A stretch of 64,000 nucleotides of DNA from Albibacterium sp035514885 (GTDB lineage: Bacteria > Bacteroidota > Bacteroidia > Sphingobacteriales > Sphingobacteriaceae), in contig NZ_DATJCH010000026.1 in assembly GCF_035514885.1 (NCBI RefSeq), forward strand, positions 5,565 through 69,564, read 5' to 3'. A program made the position numbers and the translations under genes. Positions 19,015-28,003 of this stretch are shown here, one piece after another. The notes beneath the pieces were generated by a model. It searched no databases. It had not been told where the DNA came from and worked only from the letters and a program-made list of their open reading frames with translations. How positions within the stretch are numbered: position 1 is the first letter of the stretch; every line of letters begins with the position of its first letter.

Positions 19015-19812
19015 TTATCTTGTCGTCTTTTGATCCTCAACCTTCCTCAAACCATTTTTCAATAAAACTTCTCTTGCTAAATTTAAGTAATTGATCGCTC
19101 CTTTTGAGTTCGCATCATGCATGATTACAGATACACCAAAGCTAGGGGCCTCACTAAGTCGCGTATTTCGTTGAATGATTGTATCAAATACCAAATCTGT
19201 AAAGTGAGAACGAACTTCTTCTACTACTTGATTTGAAAGACGCAGACGCACATCATACATTGTTAATAAGATTCCTTCAATTTCAAGATCTGTATTTAAA
19301 CGATTTTGTACAATTTTAATTGTATTTAATAGCTTACCCAAACCTTCTAATGCAAAATATTCACATTGTACTGGAATAATAACTGAATTAGCGGCAGTTA
19401 GTGCATTAATGGTAATCAAACCAAGTGACGGAGAACAATCGATAATAATAAAATCATATTGATCCTGAACCTGACTAAGAACGTGTTTCATTTTAAATTC
19501 ACGATTCTCTAAATTAATCATTTCGATTTCTGCTCCAACCAAATCGATGTGGGCAGGTAAAAGATCTAAATTAGGAGTATCTGTAGTACAGATTGCCTCC
19601 ATAGCAGGAACATCATTAATAATGCATTCGTAAATGCTGGTTTTGATTGTTCTTGGATCATAGCCTATTCCCGAAGTAGAATTAGCCTGCGGATCGGCAT
19701 CCACCAATAAGGTTCGATATTCTAAGACAGCCAGACTCGCTGCTAAGTTGATTGAAGATGTAGTTTTCCCAACTCCGCCTTTTTGATTAGCTAATGCAAT
19801 AATTTTACCCAT
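19015..19812 (-). CDS. parA: Chromosome partitioning ATPase ParA (Soj)
   Basis: A 265-residue P-loop ATPase of the ParA/MinD family that moves ParB-bound origins over the nucleoid. The deviant Walker A motif KGGVGKTT is at residues 11-18, with the signature lysine KGG; Walker A' and B are LLVDADPQANST and FIIIDCSPSLG. There is no N-terminal HTH, as expected of the chromosomal Soj type. It heads the parA-parB-DUF5683-dapB-lepB cluster and is divergent from the FMN reductase gene at 19989. Confidence 0.98.
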   Translation of the reverse strand: MGKIIALANQKGGVGKTTSSINLAASLAVLEYRTLLVDADPQANSTSGIGYDPRTIKTSIYECIINDVPAMEAICTTDTPNLDLLPAHIDLVGAEIEMINLENREFKMKHVLSQVQDQYDFIIIDCSPSLGLITINALTAANSVIIPVQCEYFALEGLGKLLNTIKIVQNRLNTDLEIEGILLTMYDVRLRLSNQVVEEVRSHFTDLVFDTIIQRNTRLSEAPSFGVSVIMHDANSKGAINYLNLAREVLLKNGLRKVEDQKTTR

Positions 19813-19988
19813 AGATGCAATTTCCTGCTATTATATAAACTGCTTAAAGACTAAATCTGTTGTCTTTAATTTAATAAGCAAGCTAATATGTTTAACTTTG
19901 CTTTATTAGCAATTATGAAAGGGCTAAGATACGAAAATTAAAATTTTAACTTCTTCTCTACACTCTTATATTATCTTTAATTTTACAC

Positions 19989-20510
19989 ATGATTACGATC
20001 ATCTCTGGTACAAACCGTTTAAATAGCAGCACATTAAAGCTTTCAAGGTACTATCAAAAACAATTTGCAAAATCTGGAGCAGAAACTACCCTTTTTTCTT
20101 TAGAAGACCTACCACCAAATTTAATTGTATCTGATCTGTATGGAGCCAGAAGCGAAGCATTTAGTAAAATATTAACGATTATTGAGCCCAGTGAGAAAAT
20201 TGTTTTTGTAATCCCTGAATATAACGGGAGCTTTCCGGGAGTCTTAAAAACCTTCCTTGATGCAACTAAATACCCAGATAGTTTTCAAGGGAAAAAGGTG
20301 GCATTAGTGGGATTATCGAGTGGAAAATATGGCAATATACGTGGTATTGAGCATTTCACAGGTGTTTGTCATTATATGCAAATGCACGTACTCCCTTTAA
20401 AAATCCATATCCCCTATATTCGTCAGGAAATAAATGAACAGGGCGACCTCTATAAAGAGGAAACCCTATTATACACACAAATGCAAATTGAAAACTTCCT
20501 GAATTTTTAA
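19989..20510 (+). CDS. NAD(P)H-dependent FMN reductase family protein
   Basis: A 173-residue flavodoxin-like oxidoreductase. The FMN-phosphate loop is ISGTNRLNSSTLKLSR near the start and the second conserved block is FVIPEYNGSFPGVLKTFLD, both hallmarks of the NADPH-dependent FMN reductase/azoreductase-like family. A third, VALVGLSSGKYGN, fits the same fold. Substrate is unknown; roles range from flavin supply to quinone or chromate reduction. The stop codon lies 4 bp from that of the convergent M16 gene, with no room for a separate terminator. Confidence 0.9.
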   Translation: MITIISGTNRLNSSTLKLSRYYQKQFAKSGAETTLFSLEDLPPNLIVSDLYGARSEAFSKILTIIEPSEKIVFVIPEYNGSFPGVLKTFLDATKYPDSFQGKKVALVGLSSGKYGNIRGIEHFTGVCHYMQMHVLPLKIHIPYIRQEINEQGDLYKEETLLYTQMQIENFLNF

Positions 20511-20514
20511 AGAT

Positions 20515-21918
20515 TTACTTAGGATCTCCTTCTACCGTATAGTTTTTCACTTCCCCAAACTGACCTATCGTATCTTTAAAGGCTTCAGTGTTTCCGACAA
20601 TGATTAAGTAAGCATTCGCTGGCTTAATATATTTAGGCGCAATATCATTAAGCGTCTCAGTGGTTACTGCATCCAGATTCTTTAAGTAATTTTTATAGTA
20701 ATCTTTTGGCAAATCATAGATCTCTGTATTTAATGCGAAATTAGCTATAGTGGCAGGATTCTCTAAAGACCGCCCGAAACTACCTGTTAGGTAAGCCTTT
20801 GCAGCAGCCACTTCTTCTTCCGTAATAGTTTTTTCTGTAATATTCTTTAATTCATAAAAGAATTGATAAGCAGCACTATCAGTAACTTCCGTGCGAACGC
20901 TAGCATCTGCGGCAAAATTGCCACTGATTCTATCAGGGCTAATACTTGAATAGGCCCCATAGGTGTATCCTTTACTTTCCCGCAGGTTCATAAACAGACG
21001 TGAAGATGCTCCGCCACCCAAAATATAAGTTAATAGTGAGGCGCCAATCCTATCCGGACTATTAAATTGTAATTCTACAGGGTAGGTTATATTTATAACA
21101 GACTGAACACTGGCAGGTCTGTCAACTAAAACAACCTGGTTCTCTGTCGGCACAACAGCCTTTGGCCACTTATGTGTAGGAACCGCTGCCTTTTCCCAGC
21201 TTCCAAAATATTTTTTCATCAAGGCTTCAGCTTCGTTCTTCGTTATATCTCCCACAATGGCCATGTAAGCAATATTTGGCCTAAAATAACTCTTATAATA
21301 ATTAGCAATATCAGCCACTTCAATAGCATTTACCGTTATTTCAGTAGCATTCTCACCATAAGGATGATCTTTACCATATAAAACCGCATTACTAACAACC
21401 ATGCCAATAGAATTTGGATCATCTTTATCAGCGGCTAAAACAGAAATTGTTTGCTTTTTTAACTTATCCAACTCTTCCTGTGGGAAACTCGGGTTAAATA
21501 ACACATCTGCGAACAAAGTCAAAAGAGCCTCTTGATGTTTCGTCAATGAAGATGCAACAGCCGAGGTAGAGCTAACATTGATACTTGCTCCTATCTGATC
21601 AATGGCTTCATCTAGTTGGTCTTTATTCAAACTTTTGGTTCCACCCATCATTAATGGACCCACCAAACTAGTGTATCCTGCTTTATTACCTTCCAGAATA
21701 GGATCACGATCTAATTTCAATGAAAAGGTTACCCGAGGAAGCTTATGATTCTCTACCACAAAGACTTTAAGGCCGTTCGGCAATGTAAAAGTTTCTGCAT
21801 CACCGATATTAATAGTTGGTGCTGCTCCTGGTTCTGGATAATGACTACGATCAACTTGAGCGAAAACGCTATTAAGGGTAAAAAACAGAAGTGTTATATA
21901 AATACTTATCGATTTCAT
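20515..21918 (-). CDS. M16 family protein, catalytically inactive partner subunit
   Basis: A 467-residue secreted member of the pitrilysin/insulinase clan with a signal peptide (LNSVFAQ). The zinc motif HxxEH expected near the N-terminus is missing: the aligned place reads YTSLVGPLMMGGTKSL. Instead it has the R-Y substrate-binding motif RESKGYTYGAYS of inactive partner subunits. By analogy with mitochondrial processing peptidase and the known two-subunit bacterial M16B enzymes, it should form a heterodimer with the protease encoded 24 bp upstream at 21943-23286. The substrate peptides are unknown, the location periplasmic. Confidence 0.92.
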   Translation of the reverse strand: MKSISIYITLLFFTLNSVFAQVDRSHYPEPGAAPTINIGDAETFTLPNGLKVFVVENHKLPRVTFSLKLDRDPILEGNKAGYTSLVGPLMMGGTKSLNKDQLDEAIDQIGASINVSSTSAVASSLTKHQEALLTLFADVLFNPSFPQEELDKLKKQTISVLAADKDDPNSIGMVVSNAVLYGKDHPYGENATEITVNAIEVADIANYYKSYFRPNIAYMAIVGDITKNEAEALMKKYFGSWEKAAVPTHKWPKAVVPTENQVVLVDRPASVQSVINITYPVELQFNSPDRIGASLLTYILGGGASSRLFMNLRESKGYTYGAYSSISPDRISGNFAADASVRTEVTDSAAYQFFYELKNITEKTITEEEVAAAKAYLTGSFGRSLENPATIANFALNTEIYDLPKDYYKNYLKNLDAVTTETLNDIAPKYIKPANAYLIIVGNTEAFKDTIGQFGEVKNYTVEGDPK

Positions 21919-21942
21919 TTGTTTTCGTTTTAATTTTCCTTC

Positions 21943-23286
21943 TTATTGGACAGCATTTACAGGTTGGGCAGATTTTGGCAAATAATGCAAGACGACGCGT
22001 CCGCTCTTATCAAAATATTCCTTTGCTACACGCTGAATATCTTCCCGTTTAACCTTATTATACTTCTCCATCTCTCTATTTATTTCATTAGCATCTCCAA
22101 AATAAACTTTACTTTCTGCCAGGTTTTCTGCAATGCCGGCAACGGAAGAGTTCTGAGTAACAACCGCATTTTCAACCTGAGCCAACAACTTCTGGAAATC
22201 TTTTTCAGATATGCCTTCAGCTTTGACTTTTTCAATTTGAACATCAATGCTTTGTTCTAATGAATCTGCATCAACACCCATATTTGCGATACCGTATAAT
22301 AGGAAAACACCCCCATCTTCAAGGTCTAAAGGAATTGCAGCAATTTGCAGAGCGGTTTGTTCCTTATCAACAAGCTCTTTATTCAATAGAGAACTGTTTC
22401 CACCAGTTAAATAAGTAGAAAGCATATCTAAGGCATAAGAATCCGGGTGATCTTTACGTGGAAGATTATAAGCCTCAATGACTGCTGGCAATTGAATATT
22501 ATCATAAATAATATCTCTTATCTCCTTACTTCTTCTCGGTTCAGTTACCGTTGGACGTGGAATTTCTTTGGTCCCTCTTGGTATTTCTGCAAAATAAGTT
22601 CGTATCCATTTTTCTGCCTGATCATAATCAATATCTCCTGCAATGGTTAAAATTGCATTATTAGGCACGTAAAAAGTTTTATAAAAGTCCATGAACTGAT
22701 TTAGCCTGGCTGAATTCAAATGTTCCATGGATCCGATTGGTGGCCATTGGTAAGGATGAACATGATATGAACGTTTTAAAACTTCAGGGAGGATTGTGCC
22801 ATAAGGCTGGTTTTCATAACGTTGTCTTCTTTCCTCTTTTACTACTTCACGCTGAGTATTTACTCCAACAGTATCAATTTTAGCATGGAACATGCGTTCA
22901 CTTTCCATGTAAAGGGCAGTTTCAAGGTAATTTGAAGGCACAACCTCATAGTAATAAGTTTGATCGTTCGAGGTATAGGCATTTAAAGTTCCTCCAATAG
23001 ACTGGATTTTCTTCATAAACTCTCCCCGTCCAATATTCTCGCTTCCCTCGAACAATAGATGTTCAAAGAAATGGGCAAAACCAGTACGTTCCGGATCCTC
23101 ATTCTTTGATCCAACATGATACAATACAGACACTGCAACAATAGGAGTAGTTTTATCCTGGTGCATAATAACGTTTAAACCATTATCCAGTTTAAACTCC
23201 TTAAATTTAATCTCATTTTGAGCATGTACATTCGAACCAATACACAAAAGAGTAGTAACTAAGGCAGATACGAATAATTTCTTCAT
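21943..23286 (-). CDS. M16 family zinc peptidase, catalytic subunit
   Basis: A 447-residue secreted zinc protease with a signal peptide ending near NVHAQ. It has the inverted zinc motif HFFEH in GFAHFFEHLLFEGSEN, and the distal glutamate ligand in VVKEERRQRYEN about 75 residues later, so it should be active. It pairs with the downstream inactive M16 gene, as in other two-gene M16B loci in Bacteroidota. Promoter-like TATTTTTG (23325-23318) occurs on the minus strand upstream, without a good -33 box. Confidence 0.95.
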   Translation of the reverse strand: MKKLFVSALVTTLLCIGSNVHAQNEIKFKEFKLDNGLNVIMHQDKTTPIVAVSVLYHVGSKNEDPERTGFAHFFEHLLFEGSENIGRGEFMKKIQSIGGTLNAYTSNDQTYYYEVVPSNYLETALYMESERMFHAKIDTVGVNTQREVVKEERRQRYENQPYGTILPEVLKRSYHVHPYQWPPIGSMEHLNSARLNQFMDFYKTFYVPNNAILTIAGDIDYDQAEKWIRTYFAEIPRGTKEIPRPTVTEPRRSKEIRDIIYDNIQLPAVIEAYNLPRKDHPDSYALDMLSTYLTGGNSSLLNKELVDKEQTALQIAAIPLDLEDGGVFLLYGIANMGVDADSLEQSIDVQIEKVKAEGISEKDFQKLLAQVENAVVTQNSSVAGIAENLAESKVYFGDANEINREMEKYNKVKREDIQRVAKEYFDKSGRVVLHYLPKSAQPVNAVQ

Positions 23287-23542
23287 TAAAGTTATTTTAG
23301 GGTTCTCTGAGCTTTAGCAAAAATATATAATTTTGATGACTTTTAAGAGACCTCAAAAATCTATCTCATTCATTGTTTTATGCACTCCAAGAGACTATAT
23401 GTATTACAATCTTATAATTTAATTAATATATTGAATAACAAAGTAGGTATAATTTATCCATCTTTGTCTACTTTATCATAGTCTATTCAACAATAAATGA
23501 TCGACTTTTTTAAAACAAGAATAATAGAATTTTTGAATCTAA

Positions 23543-24550
23543 ATGGAAAATGTAAATATTAAAGATTTGGCATTTGCCTTAGGGCTTTCTACCTCAACAG
23601 TATCTAGAGCGTTTAGAGGAAATAGCGACATCAATCCAAAAACAAAAGAACGCATATTGACAAAGGCAAAAGAAATGAACTATCAGCCTAATCATTATGC
23701 CAGCAATTTAAGAGATCAAAGAAGCCATACTATTGCTGTTATTGTTCCGGAGTTAGCCAATAATTTCTTTTCACAAGCCATCAATGGAATTGAAAAGGTA
23801 GCACAGGAGAATGGCTATCATATCCTTATTTATCGAACAGGGGATGATTTTGAAAAAGAAGTATCATTTATTAATGCTCTGCATAATGGACGAGCAGAAG
23901 GAATTATCATGTCAGTTTCTGGAGAGTCTCAAAATCACAATTATTTAAAAACCTTAAATACGAAAGGAATAAAACTTGTATTCTTTGACCGTGTATATGA
24001 TGATATAAAAGCTTCAAAAGTTATCACAAATGATTATGAAAGTAGCTTCTTGGCTACACAACATTTAATTGAAGCTGGATGTAAACGACTGGCATATTTA
24101 GTAATAAACAAAAAACTTTCTATTGGAAAAATGCGGATGCAAGGGTATCTAGATGCATTAAAAGAATCAGCTATTCCATTTGATGAAAAATTAGTTATCA
24201 ATTGCAGCAATGAAGCAGAAGAAAATTACAAAATCTTATCGAAAGTCTTTACTAACCTCAAACCTGATGGCGTTTTTGCATCAGTTGAACGTTTAGCAAT
24301 AGCTACTTATTATACTTGTCAGAGTCTTGGATTAAATATCCCTGATGATATAAAAGTCATTGGTTTTTCCAGTCTTGAAATTGCTCCCTTATTAAATCCA
24401 TCACTGTCTACTGTAACTCAACCGGCTTACGAAATGGGAACAAAAGCAGCTATGCTTTTGTTCGATTCATTAAAATCTTCAAAATCAGAACAAGAATTTG
24501 AGACCCAAGTTTTAACATCTAAAATCATCCAAAGAAAATCAACTTCCTGA
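23543..24550 (+). CDS. LacI family transcriptional regulator, probable maltodextrin-locus repressor
   Basis: A 335-residue regulator with an N-terminal LacI helix-turn-helix (IKDLAFALGLSTSTVSRAFRG), the hinge helix region NYQPNHYASNLRDQRS, and a periplasmic-binding-protein-like effector domain from residue about 60 (IAVIVPELANNFFSQAINGIE). It lies directly upstream of the susC operon and on the same strand. A perfect palindrome typical of this family's operators is embedded in the susC promoter (24831-24848), so it very probably represses the locus and is released by a maltose- or glucose-type ligand. The effector is inferred from the neighbouring genes only. Confidence 0.93.
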   Translation: MENVNIKDLAFALGLSTSTVSRAFRGNSDINPKTKERILTKAKEMNYQPNHYASNLRDQRSHTIAVIVPELANNFFSQAINGIEKVAQENGYHILIYRTGDDFEKEVSFINALHNGRAEGIIMSVSGESQNHNYLKTLNTKGIKLVFFDRVYDDIKASKVITNDYESSFLATQHLIEAGCKRLAYLVINKKLSIGKMRMQGYLDALKESAIPFDEKLVINCSNEAEENYKILSKVFTNLKPDGVFASVERLAIATYYTCQSLGLNIPDDIKVIGFSSLEIAPLLNPSLSTVTQPAYEMGTKAAMLLFDSLKSSKSEQEFETQVLTSKIIQRKSTS

Positions 24551-24825
24551 TTTTAAGCTTAACTTTTTTCTCCAATTGGAAAACAACAACAAAAAAGTTA
24601 TCCACATTTTTAACAAAAAGCAAAACAATATTTATTGTTCTCAACTTTATAGAATTTTATTCAATCATTTTTACACAAAGTATACACAAATGCAACACGC
24701 TTATATAAAACAAGTTGCTAAGAAATACCATAGAGTGTAAAACTTACGCTTACTTAACAATTTTCCAATAGCTTTTGAGCATTATTTGAGCCACTTCAAA
24801 ATGTTAATAACTTTTGGAGATTTAT
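24551..24825. other. AT-rich gene-free spacer between the LacI gene and the susC promoter
   Basis: I find no ORF with support, no terminator with a GC-rich stem and no RNA family here. The stretch is very A/T-rich and contains one exact DnaA-box-like TTATCCACA (24598-24606) and a partial one (TATACACA, about 24678-24686), which on their own do not mark an origin. Confidence 0.6.
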
Positions 24826-24856
24826 TTGTTTTCGGGAACGTTCCCGAATATCTTTG
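24826..24856 (+). promoter_or_regulatory. Promoter of the susC maltodextrin operon
   Basis: TTG at 24826-24828 and TATCTTTG at 24849-24856 are exactly 20 nt apart, a near-ideal Bacteroidota housekeeping promoter. It predicts a leader of about 50 nt before the susC ATG. The whole spacer between the two boxes is filled by an 18-bp palindrome. Confidence 0.85.
24831..24848. promoter_or_regulatory. Probable LacI-family operator in the susC promoter
   Basis: The perfect palindrome TTCGGGAACGTTCCCGAA has the even length and central CG typical of LacI-family operators. It occupies the spacer between -33 and -7 boxes, so a bound repressor would block RNA polymerase sterically. The regulator gene at 23543 is the obvious partner. 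I saw no second copy in the window. Confidence 0.82.
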
Positions 24857-24914
24857 ATTTCACACACCCACTCATAAATGGGAGATCAATATTTGAGAAC
24901 TAAAACCCAGTAAA

Positions 24915-27900
24915 ATGAAAAAACAATACTTAAAAAAGATTAGTCTCTTTTTGTTTTTGGCAATGCTGACCAACCTCGCATTTGCTCAAACAGGAAGTAT
25001 CAGCGGTCAAGTGATCGATGAGACTAACGAACCTGTAATTGGTGCATCAATCCTCCTAAGTGGAACAACGATTGCTACATCTACAGATGAGAATGGAAAC
25101 TATACTTTATCAGGAGTTCCAGCTGGCAATCAAACTTTAATCATCCGCTATATAGGGTACCTTAATCAAGAACAACAAATTCTTGTATCGGGCAATACCA
25201 CTCTAAATATACAATTAGAGGTGGATGATCTCCTGTTAGATGAAGTAGTTGTGGTAGGATATGGTACACAAAAGAAAAGTGATTTAACTGGGTCAATTGC
25301 CAGTGTTTCAAGCGATGATTTTCAACAAGGGGCAATCACAACTCCGGAACAATTGATCTCAGGAAAAATTGCAGGTGTGGCTATCACCTCAAATAATGGA
25401 GCACCTGGCTCAGGAAGTACTATTCGAATCCGAGGCGGAGCATCTTTAAATGCAAGCAACGATCCGCTGATCGTTATTGACGGAGTACCCGTTAGTAACA
25501 GTTCGATCTCTGGAGCCGCCAATCCATTAAACTTGATCAATCCAAATGACATTGAGAACTTCACGGTCCTAAAAGATGCTTCTGCAACAGCAATTTATGG
25601 CTCAAGAGCTTCTAATGGAGTTATTTTAATTACTACTAAAAAAGGCAAGTCTGGAGCAACCAAGATAAATTTCAGCTCCCAGTTTTCTATTGCAACCCCT
25701 TACAAACAAGCTGATGTATTATCCGCCGATCAATTCAGAGAGTATGTAAATACCTATGGAAATGACACATACAAAAGCTTATTAGGTACTGCTAATACAG
25801 ACTGGCAAAAGGAAATCTATCAAAATGCACCAAGTACAGACAATAACATCAGCATTTCGGGTTCTCTAAAAAACTATCTGCCCTATCGAATTTCCGTTGG
25901 TTATTTAAATCAAGATGGAATCCTGAAAACAGGAAACCTTGATCGTATGACTGCTGCGGTAAATTTAAGTCCGACTTTACTAAATAACCATTTAAAGGTG
26001 AACATTAATGTAAAAGGAACTTATAGTAAAAACAAATTTGCGAACCTGGATGCCATTGGTGCAGCAGTAAGCTTTGATCCTACAAAACCTGTATATTCAG
26101 GCAACGATAATTATGGTGGTTACTATGAAATATTAGATCCGGATCCAACTTCGTCTACAGGTATTAAACAACTTGCTCCAAGAAATCCTCTTAGTTTATT
26201 GAAACAAAAAGATGATAGAAGCACCGTTCAAAGAAGTATTGGAAATATCCAATTGGATTACAGTTTGCCATTCTTAACTGATTTACATGCTAACCTGAAT
26301 TTAGGTTATGACATTTCAAAGGGAGAAGGAACCATTGTAATTCCAGAATCAGCAGCATCCTCCTATCGTAGATTCCAGGATGACAACCAAAACTTCTTTA
26401 GTGGAGTTAACAATCAATACAAACAAACCCAACAAAATCAACTATTAGAGTTTTACTTAAACTACGGAAAAGACCTTGATTTCTGGAATAGTCGCTTAGA
26501 CGTTGTTGGAGGTTATGCTTACCAAGCTTTTTCAACTACCAACTATAATTATGGCGATTATAGCTTTGACGGTCAGTTACGCCCAGGGTCAACACCTCTA
26601 TACGAATTTGACAAGCCAGAAAACAGATTGGTTTCATTTTATGGACGTGCAAACTATACGATTAACGATCGTTATTTGTTGACGGCTACTGTTCGTACAG
26701 ATGGATCCTCACGGTTTAGCAAGGAAAACAGATGGGCAACTTTCCCTTCTGCTGCTTTAGCATGGAAGATTATTGATGAACCTTTTATGACAGATAGTAA
26801 AGTAATTTCTGACTTAAAACTTCGTATAGGTTATGGAATTACAGGTCAGCAAGAAGGTATTGGAAACTATGACTATATCTCCTATTATAACTTAAGTACC
26901 GAATCTGCCCAATACCAGTTTGGTGATGATTTTTATAATATGTATCGTCCCGGAGGCTACTATTATAATCGTAAATGGGAACAAACTGCTACTTCAAACA
27001 TTGGCCTGGACTATGGTTTCTTAAACAACCGAATCACAGGTAGTTTGGATTTATATTACAAGAAAACAAGCGATCTTTTAAATGAAATCGGACAATCTGC
27101 CGGAACCAACTTCTCAAATAAAATTGTTGCTAATGTAGGGTCAATGGAGAATAAAGGAATTGAATTTGGTTTGAATGCACAAGCTATCCAAAGAGACAAT
27201 TTCAATTGGGATATCGGTTTTAATATGACCTATAATAAAAATGAAATTACACGGTTAACCATAGAAGACAATCCTACTTCTCCGGGAAATAAATATGCAG
27301 GAATTTCGGGTGGTACAGGACAAACTGTTCAAATATTCTCGGTAAATTATCCTCGTAGTACTTTCTATGTTTATCAACAAGTATATGGCGAAGATGGCCT
27401 TCCATTAGACGGTATTTTTGTAGATAGAAACAAAGACGGAGTGGTCAATGAAAACGACCTATATCATTATCAGAACTCAGACCCTAAGCTGTATTTCGGA
27501 TTAAGCAGTAATGTTAATTACAAAAAATGGACTGCAGGTTTTTCTCTAAGGGCTAGTTACGATAACTATATATATAACAACGTATTCTCAAATACAGGAA
27601 TCGAGCGTAACATCCTAAATCCTTTGGTTTATTTAAATAATGGCTCAACAGATGTTCTAAACAGCCATATCTCTGGGAATATAAACGGTGACCGTGCTTT
27701 ACTTTCAGATTACTACATTCAAAATGGCTCTTTTATAAGAATGGATAACATCAATATAGGCTACAACTTCGGCAAAATATTAAAGAATGCCGGCGATCTA
27801 AATATTGGTTTTAATATTCAAAATGCGTTTGTAATCACAGATTATAAAGGTGTAGATCCGGAATTAGGCAATGGTATTGACAACAACCTATACCCAAGAC

Positions 27901-27938
27901 CAAGAACATATGTTTTAGGATTAAACCTATCCTTTTAA
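24915..27938 (+). CDS. susC: SusC/RagA-type TonB-dependent outer membrane transporter
   Basis: A 1007-residue outer membrane porin that imports oligosaccharides, here most likely maltodextrins. Order: signal peptide to about residue 25 (NLAFAQ), a carboxypeptidase-regulatory-like beta domain (GSISGQVIDETNEPVIGAS onward), the TonB box DEVVVVGYGTQ, a plug domain with the family motif IVIDGVPV and DASATAIYGSRASNGVI, and a 22-strand barrel ending in an aromatic residue (LGLNLSF). Length is typical. It is the first gene after the LacI-controlled promoter and forms a lidded complex with the SusD lipoprotein encoded next. Confidence 0.97.
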   Translation: MKKQYLKKISLFLFLAMLTNLAFAQTGSISGQVIDETNEPVIGASILLSGTTIATSTDENGNYTLSGVPAGNQTLIIRYIGYLNQEQQILVSGNTTLNIQLEVDDLLLDEVVVVGYGTQKKSDLTGSIASVSSDDFQQGAITTPEQLISGKIAGVAITSNNGAPGSGSTIRIRGGASLNASNDPLIVIDGVPVSNSSISGAANPLNLINPNDIENFTVLKDASATAIYGSRASNGVILITTKKGKSGATKINFSSQFSIATPYKQADVLSADQFREYVNTYGNDTYKSLLGTANTDWQKEIYQNAPSTDNNISISGSLKNYLPYRISVGYLNQDGILKTGNLDRMTAAVNLSPTLLNNHLKVNINVKGTYSKNKFANLDAIGAAVSFDPTKPVYSGNDNYGGYYEILDPDPTSSTGIKQLAPRNPLSLLKQKDDRSTVQRSIGNIQLDYSLPFLTDLHANLNLGYDISKGEGTIVIPESAASSYRRFQDDNQNFFSGVNNQYKQTQQNQLLEFYLNYGKDLDFWNSRLDVVGGYAYQAFSTTNYNYGDYSFDGQLRPGSTPLYEFDKPENRLVSFYGRANYTINDRYLLTATVRTDGSSRFSKENRWATFPSAALAWKIIDEPFMTDSKVISDLKLRIGYGITGQQEGIGNYDYISYYNLSTESAQYQFGDDFYNMYRPGGYYYNRKWEQTATSNIGLDYGFLNNRITGSLDLYYKKTSDLLNEIGQSAGTNFSNKIVANVGSMENKGIEFGLNAQAIQRDNFNWDIGFNMTYNKNEITRLTIEDNPTSPGNKYAGISGGTGQTVQIFSVNYPRSTFYVYQQVYGEDGLPLDGIFVDRNKDGVVNENDLYHYQNSDPKLYFGLSSNVNYKKWTAGFSLRASYDNYIYNNVFSNTGIERNILNPLVYLNNGSTDVLNSHISGNINGDRALLSDYYIQNGSFIRMDNINIGYNFGKILKNAGDLNIGFNIQNAFVITDYKGVDPELGNGIDNNLYPRPRTYVLGLNLSF

Positions 27939-28003
27939 TTGATTAACCAACTTAAACAGTGTTTAAAACTTCTTAATCACTGCTTAAATAAAAAATAAAG
28001 AAG

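Noticed and set aside
24598..24606. Exact DnaA box TTATCCACA in the spacer before susC, a few kb from parAB
   Set aside because: A single exact box (plus one partial) without clustering, without dnaA/gidA/rnpA-type neighbours and inside a promoter spacer is not enough to call an origin.
24551..24825. Possible CRISPR or other repeat array in AT-rich spacers
   Set aside because: No regularly spaced repeats were found in this or any other intergenic region of the window.
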